NCBI GenBank assembly: GCA_020740775.1
Contig: JAHEWK010000034.1
Coordinates: 186,001 to 250,000, forward strand
Direction: 5' to 3'
Length of the DNA stretch: 64,000 bases
Source: Ilyonectria destructans
Lineage: Eukaryota; Ascomycota; Sordariomycetes; Hypocreales; Nectriaceae
In this document: piece after piece, positions 19,957 through 31,310 of the stretch
Position numbering within the stretch: the stretch's first letter is position 1
Layout: every line of letters starts with the position of its first letter
Notes under the pieces: generated by a model
What the model saw: only the letters and a program-made list of their open reading frames with translations
Databases searched by the model: none
What the model was told of the DNA's origin: nothing
Translations under genes and position numbers: made by a program

Positions 19957-21060
19957 GGATGGATGGATTTTATTTCGCCCGGGGGGACACACCCCAGAGG
20001 GCCTTTGCGCTAAGCTATTTTCGTTTCGTACGGTTCTTCCATAATCACCCGAAGCCCCACAATTTCACTTTACTGACTGTTCCAATCTGATGTATATGCA
20101 GTGACAGGCCTGCTTGAAGGCCAATTTCTCCAAGTGTTCAGCATCCTATCCTCAGCAGCTGAAGCACGGTCTGCCAAAATGAGACTGTATGATGTTAGTA
20201 GGATTCAATCTGAATAGTTAGTGTGCCTGAGGCTTCTGGTCCATGTCAAGCCTCCCCGTTGCAATGGCAAATTTGATCGTCGCCCGTACTGCCCGCATGT
20301 CTGGCGCCCATTTGTCACCGTCAGACGCCGCCTTTCCTCCCAGGAAGTATGATAGGTTTCCCATCTTTGTCTGTGAGCATCGCAGCATGCCTTCTCGTTG
20401 CGCGGTCCATTTTGTGCAGCGGAATAGGAAGTGTTCCACTGTCTCTGATGCTTGCCCGCATTCGCAAGTGTCCGATTCCATTGCTCCTATCTTGCACAGA
20501 AAGCTGTTAAGTCTCGCCATTCCGGTGCGGAGCTGCGACAGTACGTCTGCTTCCTTCCTCTTCAGCGGGTCATATAGAGTACGGGTATGCTTGCTTGGCA
20601 GTGCCGTGTCTATCTGCTTCGAGTATTTCCCGACTCTTTCTGGTAGTGTTCTTGTTTGCCGCTGCTTGGTTATCGCTAGTCTTATCCTTGTGGATCTTGC
20701 TAGATGTGGTGGCACGTCTGGTCTGCATTCTCCTTCTGTGGCCTTCCGCGCTGCTGCTTTGGCTTTTGTTCCCAGCGCGAAATCCTCTTCTCCTGCTGGA
20801 ACCCACAACATCCGGAGAGAGTGGCCCTCGTCTTCGAGACGCTTGATATGGTCGTATATTTGCCGTATGATCTGTTGGCCGGATTGTTGTCGTGGCCGCC
20901 GTATGACTTCTAGTGCGGAGCGGCTGCTCGTCATGACAGTCATATCCCGCCGGCAGAGTCCAGACGGCATACATCTCAATACCATCTCTATAGCTCCTAG
21001 CTCGGCGATGTATAGGTTCAGCTCCTCCGTCAATCCGAGATGCCTTTTAGTGCCCATCAC
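19957..21060 (-). pseudogene. 5'-truncated second LINE: RNase H, knuckle and 3' end
   Basis: A 280-residue frame (21060-20218) holds the C-terminal part of a Tad/I-type ORF2: a degenerate RNase H (LNLYIAELGAIEMVLRC), then CECGQASETVEHFLFRC, the knuckle also found at the end of the first LINE. The catalytic first Asp region and the whole RT are missing, as in 5' truncation during reverse transcription. A 3' non-coding part follows and ends with GGGTGTGTCCCCCCGGGCGA and an ATCC repeat at about 19957. This is a different family from the 13-18.5 kb LINE. Confidence 0.8.
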
Positions 21061-21174
21061 CGCATTCGGCGGACTGACGCGTCGCGGCTGACTGATTCAT
21101 TAATTCATGGCTTGCTGTGCCTGCTTTGTCCCATTGTCGAAGTTCGCTTGCAAGTGCCGTTTCAGATAGTGGCC

Positions 21175-21306
21175 TGATTACTATTCCATCGGAGTGATTA
21201 CTATTCCATCGGAGTGATTACTATTCCATCGGAGTGATTACTATTCCATCGGAGTGATTACTATTCCATCGGAGTGATTACTATTCCATCGGAGTGATTA
21301 CTATTC
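21175..21306. repeat. 20-bp tandem repeat, 6.6 copies
   Basis: TGATTACTATTCCATCGGAG is repeated six times perfectly, followed by a 12-base partial copy. It lies between the truncated LINE and the hAT gene. The perfect identity suggests recent expansion. Confidence 0.97.
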
Positions 21307-21722
21307 TTACAGGGAAGGCCAGACGCCGGTGCAACCTCACGGATATTTAGTTGCGGCTAGTACGAACTTAGTAGGCAGAATTATTATGTTGTCCCAAATT
21401 TTGTTAGCAGTTCGGCCAGGACGGAGGAATACTAATGTCCGCCCGGTTTTCGTACAGCATTTCTTTTCGTCCATTGACGGCGGCGCATCATGTGCAGTTG
21501 AATGAGCAAGCGCATCTTCTGTCGAATTGCTGGTATGACCAAATGATGACCTTGAACATGTGTGTGTATTGTGTATCTGTTCACTGTAGCCCCCCCCCTT
21601 TTTATCAGGGAGGTCTTGCTTTCCTTTTCTTCCTAATACGGGCCAGCCGGCCGAAGGCTCGGCGAGCCCCTTCCATTTTAGGCAATACTGGTAGTAGGTC
21701 ATGTTCTTCTGCCATTCTAGCC
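21307..21722. other. 3' flank of the hAT gene, no gene seen
   Basis: Probably the 3' terminal part of the hAT element, but no inverted repeat matching the 5' side could be recognised. It includes a C8 run near 21589. Confidence 0.45.
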
Positions 21723-23800
21723 TCAAACCTCTGATTCCACCTCAGTGCCAACCCTCAATATATCACCCGTCGACTGTAATACACCATCCCACTCAAAATC
21801 TCCATTGGTAGAGGCCATCACGCCATCCATCCAGACCTTCTTGCCCTGCGCATTCACAAATAACTCGAGATATGAATCTTCGAGTTCTAGCCAGTCCTTC
21901 TCCTCAAGATCCGTCCAGCGCTTTTTATGGGCGTACTTCTGATCCTTAAGGCGATCTAATACGCGGTCGTTCATAAAAATGAAGGCCTGCATATCAGCGT
22001 GCATGGGCGTAAGCCGATTCCGAGCTTTCGTATGTATGAAACTAATAGCAGAGAAACTTCGTTCTGAGGGTACGGAGTTCGCAAGCGTGTTCATTACCTT
22101 CACAGCTACTCTAGCCAGCATCGAGCCCTGGTTGAGGAGGCACTGCCACGCCATTGCTGGCTTGAAGCCATCGTCGTATACAGCGCTGTGCTTATTAAAT
22201 AAGCCGTCTGGGCCGCCTGTACGCATTCGGAAGTGTGTGAATTCAGAAAGGGCACGGTGATATTCGTTGTCGTTTTTCAGCTGTTTCCGCAAATACTCTT
22301 GTACGCGCGCAAAGACGCTAGGCGGCAGTTTCGAATTTGGGCCTGTTGTATCAGGCCGGAGGGCATCGGCGATCCAATGTATATCGTACGTTTGCTTATC
22401 AAGCCGGGTTTTGAATATAGCGTCAATATCGTCCCACGGAATATCAGGAAACTGATCAGCCTCTCTCATCTCAGCCCATTTGCTTTTGATTTGCAGCCAG
22501 CGATTTACAACGTGTGCGATTCCCGCCCCATCAGCCTCGGAAGCGTGTTGAAATTGGTTCACGGGCTTTAGCACAGCGATCGCAGCCTCGAGTTCTAGCC
22601 AGAAGCTGCTGTCTTTGATGATCCGAACCGCTTCGGGCAGGAGAACGGGGCAATCTTGAGATCGCAACTCATCCCGTACATCTTTTCGAACAGACCAGTC
22701 TCTGGCAGGATCTCGAGAACGGAGAAGGGAGAAGAAAGAATTGTACTGGGAACCCCAACGCGTAATTATACTGTTCGGAACGAGCAGGTTAGCATATCGA
22801 TTTCTCAGTCGCAGCTAACAATTCACCGGTACCTTCTGATCAGCGCGCGAGTTACTCCGTTCCACCTTGTGCGCTGGCACATTCTCAATCTTTGTAATTG
22901 TAATTTAGACCGTGAGAAGAACACGAGCAGGGTGCTGACGTTATTAAAGAGATCCTCGAAGAAGGGAAGAAGAAGAATATCTTTAATCAGAAGCTGAAGG
23001 CCGTGAGAATCGCACAGAGAGAAGTTGATGTGTGAGAGCTCTGGGAATCCCCCTAGCAGGTCGTGTACAGAGCGCATCGTGTTTTCGGTATCCGTACAGA
23101 TAGAATTGATCCTGGAGAGATCGCCGCCGCACAGTTGCTGCATTTCTCCCCAGATCAGCCGCACCCAGTTCTCTGCCGTGTGCTGTTCGTCTCCCGTGTC
23201 AAGTGTTTTCCAGTAGAAGGCCGGGCCGTCTGGTACCTGTACCGAGATATTAACGATCCTGTGGCCCGAGACATTATCGGAGGCGTCAAATATGATGTTG
23301 AACCATTCCGAGCTGGTAATACGTTTGAAAACCTCGTCATAGATTTCCTGATAGAACTCGGGAAGAATTCGCGTGATGACGGCACGGCTAGGGGGCTTCC
23401 AGCCAGGCTTGATGCGAGTGAAGAAATAACGCCAACGACGGCTCTCGAAGAGGCTGAAGGGGCGACCGCCGGCGATTACAGCAGCGGCGGCATCATAGGC
23501 GAAACTGCGGCTCTCGTCCTGAGAGATATGCTGAATTCCGACCTCCGTTATCTTCTTTTGTACAGCTTCAGAATATGAGGGAAGATAGCCGGCGTTATCT
23601 CGAGCTTGGCGCTCTTGTTGCTGCTTAGCTTGCCATTTGTCACACCCAGCGAGGTGCTCTTTCGGCCTCCCAACAGAGGTCGCTGCAAACTCCTTCTGGC
23701 AGTGACGGCATCTGTATCGCTTACTTTTCTTACAGTTAGAGCGGCCAAGGTCGATAAACTGTCGCCAAACGAAGGCAGCGTCAGCTTTGATGGGCGGCAT
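21723..23800 (-). CDS. hAT transposase (BED finger, RNase H-like core, dimerisation domain), two exons
   Basis: Exon 1 is 23800-22833 and exon 2 is 22770-21723, with a 62-base intron (GTACCG...CCGAACAG, GCTAAC branch point). The join restores RSIITRWGSQYNSF, a conserved hAT block, and gives 671 residues. The N-terminus has a BED-type zinc finger (YRCRHCQKEF with downstream H and C). The core contains FNIIFDASDNVSGHR and a CDSHGLQLLIKDIL helix. The C-terminal dimerisation region has LANSVPSERSFSAISF. The protein looks full-length and unbroken. Element termini were not identified, so mobility is open. Confidence 0.85.
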
Positions 23801-23860
23801 CTTTTTGACGATACCCTCATCGAGGAGAGAATTGCAGAGATTTTGTACAGCTCCGTACTT

Positions 23861-23963
23861 GTACGATGGGACCCATAAATTACCGTGTTAGGAACATTGT
23901 GGGTCCTATCGTACGTACGCAGTACACGTACGTACATTTTCGTTTTGTACGTACGTACGTACA
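23861..23963. repeat. 15-bp hairpin plus GTAC-rich tract upstream of the hAT gene
   Basis: GTACGATGGGACCCA (23861-23875) and TGGGTCCTATCGTAC (23900-23914) are inverted with one mismatch. Runs of GTACGTAC follow, up to 23963. This could be a subterminal transposase-binding region or the boundary of the hAT element. Confidence 0.75.
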
Positions 23964-23999
23964 ACACGGTTGTACATCCTGTACAACATCACTACTCAA

Positions 24000-24156
24000 G
24001 GGACTAGTACTGGCATTGCATATACTACTCGATATACATTCAACAGTCATCACCCCCGGCAAGTGCGCCATATTCACCGACAACCAGGCCGCCATCCAAG
24101 CGATACGGAACCCCAAGTGTCCGTCGGGGCAGTATCTCCTAGTGGAGGCTATCTAG
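24000..24156 (+). pseudogene. LINE RNase H fragment
   Basis: Reads [20 protein letters not shown], then [20 protein letters not shown] and QYLL. This matches the TDNQAAI block of fungal LINE RNase H. It stops shortly after and has no flanking RT. A relic on the strand opposite to the two other LINEs nearby. Confidence 0.65.
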
Positions 24157-24341
24157 CACTCGACGAGCTCTAAAGCAAGGGTGGGAGGTGCAGTGTGCCA
24201 ACCGTCCCACGGCACGGATGCCGCTGGAGTGTTGCGCAATGCGTCACGGCAGGCGGGCTTCATGCTGTCGGTTGGGGTCAGGATTGAGAAGTGACAGCCA
24301 CGATAGGCAGCCTTGAACCTTCTCTCTTCCCTATCTCAGAT

Positions 24342-25075
24342 TAGAATTAGTTTGTTGGTGGGAATAGATCCGTGGGCAGTGGCGTGCCCGACCTGCATCG
24401 CGGTGAGCATAACGGCGAGTTGCGTCTGAGCTAGCCAACAAGATGAACTTGTCGTGAACGAAGTCGCTGTACTGGTTCCTGTGCAGAGGTACCCGCGCAG
24501 CAGGTTCTGCCGGAGACAGTAGATCTTGCTTAGCCGGTTCAGACGCAACTCGCCGTGGTGAAATCGCTGGCCGATGTGCGGGTAGATGAGCTCCGTATCC
24601 AGCTGCTCAACAAAGATCCTCCACCCAGGCCACGATATTTCCGGCGGGAGCAAGCGACTCTCCTTGGCGATGCGGAAGTCGCTCTCGTGGGATATCAGCG
24701 CGGCGTAGGAGAACAGGAAGCCGAGCGCAGGTTGCCGACTGCCTCGCCCGCGCTCCTGGGTGCATCCTTGGGGCGTCGTCCTTGTTGCTGGAGCAGCCGC
24801 AGTCCCCTCCGCAAGAGAGATATTTCGTCCAGAACTGAGGCTCAAGCAGGAAGCGCGGGATGGGCTTGAGGAACATCCGGCCTGTTGTCCAGACAAGATG
24901 TATATCCATACGCTCCGTGACGACGATCTCCCGACCGAGGACGAGCTGGTGGTGCAGAGGACGCGGCGGCAGAGGCCGCCCCGCGACCCAGAGCCAGCTG
25001 TGAATGCTGGCCAGCCGCTGAGGTCGAGCTCTTTCTCGACGCAGGGCGTGACTTGACGACCAGCAGCAGCCAAGT
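24342..25075 (-). pseudogene. Decayed fungal multi-pass membrane protein gene (DUF6601-like)
   Basis: Conserved blocks appear in order but in different frames: SIHSWLWVAGRPLPPRPLHH (near 24990), then MDIHLVWTTGRMFLKPIPRF, then LGFLFSYAALISHESDFRIA and IGQRFHHGELRLNRLSKIY, and finally the start of a membrane segment (VMLTAMQVGHAT). Frame changes occur near 24725 and in the final helix region, and the C-terminus is missing. The block set is familiar from fungal proteins I believe are labelled DUF6601; the label is from memory. Function unknown. It lies back-to-back with the NLR gene. Confidence 0.6.
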
Positions 25076-25929
25076 CACCGGACTCTGTGCGGTACGACGC
25101 AGGCAAGAGCGACAGGAGCTGGTCGTGGTTGTGTCGCGACGCGTCGGCGCTGTGCTCGTTCTCACGCTCGAGGAGCTGGATGGATGCGGGACTCTGTTCG
25201 CAGAATTGTTAGCTTGGACGGGTCAGCGACGGAGAGCACGGGCGGCGAATGCCCGACTGGGCGGCATTCCGGTTTCGCCTCCGTCTTGAGAATTGCCAGC
25301 CATCTCCAGGCTGCCGAGAAGCGGGTCCTTGAATTGACGCGACCAGAGGCTGTGTCTGCGATGGATTGGATTCGATACGTTCAGAAAAATGACAGAGCAC
25401 ATTTGGTGCGGTACGCGGCGGCGAAGGGCCTTGGTCCACAAGCTCGCAGTCAAGCATGATTGGTGAAGCGAGTGTGATTCTGCTGTGTCGTGGCGCATGA
25501 GACGATATCTATTGGGCAAGAGGCGCTCATTCAGCTGCAAGTACGCGCTCGCAGTCGAGGCGGGGTAGCTTCGCCAGATCTGATCACGCATTCCTGCCCG
25601 ACGTTCCCTCTGCCCAACCCCGCCCAACAGCTTTGTCGTATGAGCAATGGCAATCATATTCGCGTGGCTTCTTCATAATCGTTGTGTTTCTCGGTGCTCA
25701 CTCAATCATTGAGGGGCTAGCTGCGCTGCTGCATTGGCCGTGGCGCTAGGGACCTTTGCAAAGACGTGGCTGCTGCGCCTGCCAGATTCCTTTCCTGTTC
25801 CAAGAGCAGTGCTGACCATTTGGCTCCAATGCGAAGTTGCGGCCAGAATGAACTCCGCCCTCGAATACGGTCAACTGCCAGAAAGCCGTCAATTTCGAGT
25901 TTGCCCTTCCGAGGATTACACCATAGAGA
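25076..25929. other. Intergenic, likely NLR promoter side
   Basis: Only short frames without domains. The 5' end of the membrane-protein pseudogene may extend a little into it. Confidence 0.5.
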
Positions 25930-28900
25930 ATGCCGAAGCGAAATTTCACGTATGTGGATAATCAAGGCGCTGCAACTCGTGCCACAAAGAGGAGGAAGCC
26001 AGTTTTTGATGCGAGAACACCAGCAGCCGACGCTCCTGAGCGAAAGGTAAATGATGACTACACCGTCGGCTGGATCTGCGCCATAAGGACGGAGTATGTT
26101 GCCGCACAAGAATTTCTCGACGAGGAGCACGAAGCACCGGAGTTTGTGTCACCAAACGATACCAACGACTACACATTGGGTAGACTTGGGAAGCATAACG
26201 TCGTCATCGCTGTGTTGCCCGATGGTGAATACGGGACGTCTTCCGCGGCCAGTGTAGCGACGAACATGCTGCACAGCTTTCCCAATGTCAGAATAGGTGT
26301 AATGGTTGGCATTGGCGGCGGTGCACCAAGTGAGAAGCACGATATCCGTCTAGGCGATATTGTGGTCAGCGCACCTCGTGACGGCGAGGGCGGGGTGTTC
26401 CAGTACGACTTTGGCAAGACGATACAGGACCAGGCCTTTCAACACACGCGGTTTTTGAACCAGCCCCCGACAACTCTGCGAGCTGCGTTGACGGGAATTC
26501 AGGCCCAGTACACAAGGAAGGGGCATCAGCTTGAAGAGGCCATCAACGCCATTATCGAGAAGAACCCGAGGTTACGACAGGAATACGAGCGGCCGCAGCC
26601 AGGTACTGATAGGCTATTTAAGGCCGAAGTCCCTCACGACTCGAGAGGCTGCGCAGCATTCTGTGCTAATGAACCGTCGAATTTGGTACCGCGGCGCGAA
26701 CGGACGAAACATGATGATAATCCGGCAATTCACTACGGCCTGATTGCTTCAGCAAACCAGTTGATGAAGGACGCTTTAGTTCGGGACAGGCTTGCAACGG
26801 AGAAGGACGTTCTGTGTTTTGAAATGGAAGCAGCAGGGCTGATGAATCACTTTCCGTGTCTTGTGATTCGCGGTATATGCGACTACTCGGACTCGCATAA
26901 GAACAAGGAGTGGCAAGGATATGCAGCAATGACGGCGGCTGCCTATGCGAAAGATCTTTTATATCGGATCCACCCCAACAAGGTTGAGGCTGAGAAGAAG
27001 ATTGGCGATATTCTATCCGGTAATTCCAAGGTCTTAGAATAATACGATCAATACATGTTAATCCTATGTACAGGCCTCCATGAATTTGCAGAAGAGCACC
27101 TGGACGTTGCAAAACGGCACCATGAGGTTGCAGAAGAGAACCGCGACCTTGCAAAGGAGCAGCTCCAGGCCCAGAAAAACCTCGCCAAGGAGAGACGGTC
27201 CAAAGACGAACAAAAAGAAAAACAAAAGTGTCACCAGCTGTTCCGCCTCACAACTGACGGCAGCAACGCCACGTACGAGTGGTACAAAGGCCGAGTGGAA
27301 GAAAGGGTTGAAGAAACGTGCCTGTGGTTACTCAAACACAGGCATTTCCAGAGCTGGTTGAAACAGGAGTCTGGGCCTCTGCTAGTCACGGCGGATCCTG
27401 GCTGTGGAAAGTCGGTGTTGGCCAAGTACCTGATCGACCATGGCCTGCCACGATCGACAACCATCTGCTACTTCTTCTTCAAAGACCAAGACCAGAACAC
27501 CGTCCGGCAAGCGCTTTGCGCACTGCTTCACCAGCTCTTCTCTCAGAAGCCGTCTCTGATCGAACATGCCCTGCCACAATTCCGCAACGATGGGCAAGGT
27601 TTGATCAACTCTACAGAATCGCTGTGGGGGATTCTACGGAACGCTATAAAAGATCCCCAAGCAGGACCCGTAATCATGGTCCTTGATGCCCTGGACGAAT
27701 GTGCCGAATCGGAGTTTGCGGACCTGATGCGGAATGTGAGGAGCCAATCCCGCAGCCACCAGTTGGGCCATGGCAAGTTGAAGTATCTTCTAACGTGCCG
27801 CCCGTATGAGCAGATCGTGTCCGAGTTCCACGGCCTATTGGACGCTTTTCCAAATATCCGTATACCAGGAGAGGAAGAGTCGGAAGCCATCAGTAAGGAG
27901 GTGAATCGCGTCATTACGCATCGGGTCAATCAGCTGTCGGAGAAGAAGAGCCTCTCACGCGATATCAAGAGCCACCTAGAGAAAAAACTACGGGAGACCA
28001 CCCACCGTACTTATCTCTGGGTCTACCTTGTGTTCGACTACTTGGAGAAAGGAAACCTTAAAAAGACACAAAAGGGAGTCGAGTCAACCATTGCAATACT
28101 TCCGAGGAGTGTCAATGAGGCATATGAGCAAATCCTTAACAAGTCTAAAGATGAGGAACGTCCGATGGTTCGGAAAGCCTTGAGTATTATCTTGGCAGCC
28201 AGTCGGCCGCTAACACTCTCGGAAATGAACATTGCCGTGAATATAGACGAGATATCACAGTCTTTTCACGACCTCGACTTGGAGGACGAGGAGGACTTCA
28301 AGTTGCGTCTCAGATCTTGGTGCGGACTTTTCGTCTCAGTCTATCATGGCAAAATTTATTTCCTTCATCAAACTGCTCGCGAGTTTCTCCTCGCAGATTT
28401 GGCGTCGCCTACAACTGTTCCGTCAGAGCTACACTGGCATCACTCCATCACCACCCGCCACGCACACGCCGTTCTTGCAGAGCTCTGCGTGCGCTATCTG
28501 AACTTCTTTAACTCCGACGTTAGCCTTCCGAGAGATGCGAATGTGGAAGCCGGCCAATCCGTCGATAGCCACGCCTTCTTAGATTACTCGGCCAAAAGTT
28601 GGGGCGCTCACTTCCGCGAGGCCGGTATCATCGATGACGCCGCCCTTGTACCTTCCGCTCTGAGAATTTGTGATCCGTATTCGAAGAGCTACTCGGCATG
28701 GTTTAGAATCTATTGGAAGGCTACAGGTATGAAGACTACCAAGTATTTTACGGATCTTATGGTAGCGTCGTATTTTGGACATAGTGCCGTTGTCAAGCTA
28801 CTTCTCCAACAGGGCGCCGAGGTCGACTCGAAGGATAAGTATTATGGTGGCACGCCGCTATGGTGGGCCGCCCGGAACGGGCACGAGGCCGTCGTCAAGC

Positions 28901-29733
28901 TGCTGCTCGAGAAGGGCGCCGACGTCGAGGCCAAGGACGGGGATGATGGTCGGACGCCGCTGTCGCGGGCCGCTGAGAACGGGCACGAGGCCGTCGTCAA
29001 GCTGCTGCTCGAGAAGGGCGCCGCCGTCGAGGCCAAGGACCGGCGTGGTGGGACGCCGCTGTGGCAGGCCGCCGCGGAGGGGCACGAGGCTATCGTCAGG
29101 CGGTTGCTCGAGCGGGGCGCCGATGTCGAGGCCAAGGGCGGGTGGGGTCGGACGCCGCTGTCGCGGGCCGCCGAGATCGGGCACGAGGCCGTCGTCAAGC
29201 TGCTGCTCGAGCGGGGCGCCGCCGTCGAGGCCAAGAACCAGCATGGTCAGACGCCGCTGTCGCGGGCCGCCGCGAACGGGCACGAGGCCATCGTCAAGCT
29301 GCTGCTCGAGCGGGGCGCCGCCGTCGAGGCCAAGGACCAGAATGTTGGGACGCCGCTGTCGCGGGCCGCCGAGAACGGGCACGGGGCCATCGTCAGGCGG
29401 CTGCTCGGGGGGGGCGCCGCCGTCGACGCCAAGAACGGGTGGGGTCGGACGCCGCTGTCCCTGGCCGCCGCGAAGGGACACGAGGCCGTCGTCAAGCTGC
29501 TGCTCGAGCGGGGCGCCGCCGTCGAGGCCGAGGACCAGTATGGTCAGACGCCGCTGTCGCGGGCCGCCGCGAACTGGCACGAGGCCGTCGTCAAGCTGCT
29601 GCTCGAGAAGGGCGCCGCCGTCGAGGCCGAGGACCAGTATGGTCAGACGCCGCTGTGGTGGGCCGCTGAGAACGGGCAGGCGCCGAGCGGACGCCGCTGT
29701 CGCGGGCCGCCGAGATCGGGCACGAGGCCGTAG
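25930..29733 (+). CDS. NOD-like receptor: PNP_UDP - NACHT - ankyrin repeats
   Basis: Exons 25930-27019 and 27074-29733, with a 54-base intron (GTAATT...TGTACAG) whose splicing joins ILSG to [14 protein letters not shown]. The N-terminal domain is a nucleoside-phosphorylase-like sensor ([50 protein letters not shown]). A charged coiled segment follows, then NACHT with Walker [15 protein letters not shown] (nt about 27394) and Walker [15 protein letters not shown]. The winged-helix region ends with [14 protein letters not shown]. The C-terminus has about ten 33-residue ankyrin repeats; eight or nine are near copies of [20 protein letters not shown]. This is the architecture of fungal STAND proteins linked to non-self recognition and programmed cell death. 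The ligand is unknown. The last repeat loses frame near 29680; a second frame continues the ANK pattern to a stop at about 29750, so the tail is shortened by a repeat-collapse deletion. Confidence 0.93.
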
Positions 29734-29750
29734 CGCGGCTGCTGAGATAA
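28774..29750 (+). repeat. 99-bp coding tandem repeats (ankyrin array)
   Basis: Units of about 99 bp, strongly GC-rich, with runs such as GAGGCCGTCGTCAAGCTGCT repeated almost unchanged. High nucleotide identity between units indicates recent unequal exchange or concerted evolution, as known for repeat domains of fungal incompatibility NLRs. The array ends with an out-of-phase junction near 29680, consistent with deletion between repeats. Confidence 0.9.
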
Positions 29751-29759
29751 CACATTAAC

Positions 29760-30297
29760 CACCACCCCGCCCTCCTCCTGCTCCCCGCCTCCTCCTGCTC
29801 CCCACCCTCGCTTATATACCTCGGAAATGGCAAATCAATGCTAGACAAATGGATGAATTTTTATTAGTCAACGTTTCTCGAATGTTGGAGCTGCTCTGCT
29901 AGATTCTAGTGACAGCCTCCGATTCTAACTGGATTGATGCTCACGGCCGCTGAATATGAGGAATCGGAAGACGCTCTGCCCAAACTACACGTGTTGCGCA
30001 TCGGCACATATCGACCGAGCTGTTCTGACGTATCGAATGCGCTGCAGTAGTGATGGATCGTTTCTCTAGGTGGCAAATCGACGCCGAAACTATAGGCGAT
30101 ATGATATTACGAGGAGATGTGCGCATGCTGCCGCAACCGACGAGGCATTGCCAAACGTGTGACATCTCAGGTAATAGGATGGCGATTTGGTTCTTGCAGG
30201 TGCTGCTGTAAGACGGCCGCGGACACGAAATCTTCCACTCCTTGACATGGGGTATGAGGAGCATCACGATATGCTGACCAGCATGAACAATCTTGCG
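29760..30297. other. Intergenic, no gene seen
   Basis: NLR 3' flank with CT-rich sequence at 29760-29810. No coding or RNA feature is supported. Confidence 0.5.
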
Positions 30298-30330
30298 GCT
30301 AAGACCGCCGTCACTGACGGCGGTCTTAGC
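30298..30330. repeat. Perfect 16-bp hairpin at the SAT4 gene breakpoint
   Basis: GCTAAGACCGCCGTCA, one C, then its exact reverse complement TGACGGCGGTCTTAGC. It lies exactly where homology to the SAT4 protein begins. It could mark a transposition or repair junction, or act as a strong RNA hairpin. Confidence 0.9.
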
Positions 30331-30855
30331 ATGATACTTCCCTTCCCAACTCTGGTAAAGCTACAAATGCCCAAGCGCAAGAAGATTGTCCTCCTCGGTC
30401 TCTTTGCCATGGGCACATTCATCTCCATCATTCAAATTGTCCGCATTCAGACCATAAAATCTCTCTCAAATCTACTAGACTCAAGCGCGCTTATTATGTG
30501 GTCTACTGTGGAAAACAACTTAGGCATCATCGTAGCATCGATTCCGACGCTTGCGCCGCTCGTGAGATACTTCAACGAGAAATCCAGAGTCGGAAGCGGA
30601 AGTCGCAGCAAGTCCAATGGCGACTTGGGTTACGCCCTGCATTCGACGTGGCGCAAGAACCTGTCGCGTCGGAGCGGCGTACAAGCCCTGGGAAGTGGCG
30701 TCGACCACAGAAATGGAGACAGCTCTGAGAACATTTTGGGCTCGGAAAACGCAGTGTCGGGTATCTTGCGAAAGACAGAAATCATCGTTACGGATACCGC
30801 GCAAGAGCCGTCGCGTGATGAGCGCTTTACGCATGGACGATTCCATGCATCATAG
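30331..30855 (+). pseudogene. 5'-truncated rhodopsin-like (SAT4/PTH11-related) membrane protein
   Basis: Open to a stop at 30855. It starts within a transmembrane helix (MILPFPTLVKLQ) and contains the signature LPFPTLVKLQMPKRKKIVLL, then a helix around LFAMGTFISIIQIVRIQTI, then WSTVENNLGIIVASIPTLAP and LVRYF. These are the last three helices of the fungal rhodopsin-domain family. A Ser/Arg-rich cytosolic tail follows. The first four helices are absent, replaced by the 30298-30330 hairpin and unrelated sequence. Confidence 0.8.
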
Positions 30856-31154
30856 TGCGAACTTTCAGTTTGAAAGTAACGCATGATTAATCTGAATATT
30901 TGTCTCTTCCTTTTTCAACCCTGTCAAATTTCGAAAATTGTACCCCAGTCTTGACGAGTGTTCGCTTTTTCTACGAGTCAGACTTTACGGAAGAAGCCGA
31001 TCCATCCTCTCAACTAGTCGATCACGGTGTTCCCACAACGTTCCAGTTGTCAAGATTACTATACGAGTGCTCACTTGCAGTGTGAGAAATAGGCGGTCCG
31101 TCCAGTTCAAGGTGTCTGGAGACCGCCTGTGTAACCGGAAGCACTGGACTGGAC
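30856..31154. other. Intergenic 3' of SAT4 remnant
   Basis: No gene. Contains an 8-bp inverted pair AGGCGGTC/GACCGCCT near 31092-31128. Confidence 0.45.
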
Positions 31155-31310
31155 CATGCGCCACCACCCTTTTGCCACGCAAAATAAAATTCTCACCACC
31201 AAAAATGCATTTTCTAAACGTCACGGAATTCAACCAAAATTGAAGTTATTCGCAAACAATTGCCTCCCGTAGATAGAAAATGGATGCCTCTATTGATTTT
31301 TAGATCTTTT
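31155..31310 (+). repeat. pogo-family 5' terminal fragment, copy 2
   Basis: CATGCGCCACCACCCTTTTG, a spacer, AACGTCACGGAATTCAACCA and GTAGATAGAAAATGGATGCC occur in the same order as upstream of the transposase at 56536, and in reverse at 18590-18960. No transposase follows here, so this is a solo end or MITE-like remnant. Confidence 0.7.

Noticed and set aside
28775..29758. Long second frames in the ankyrin array (Arg/Pro/Ser-rich)
   Set aside because: Shadows of a GC-rich 99-bp coding repeat; they carry no domain and exist in several phases at once.
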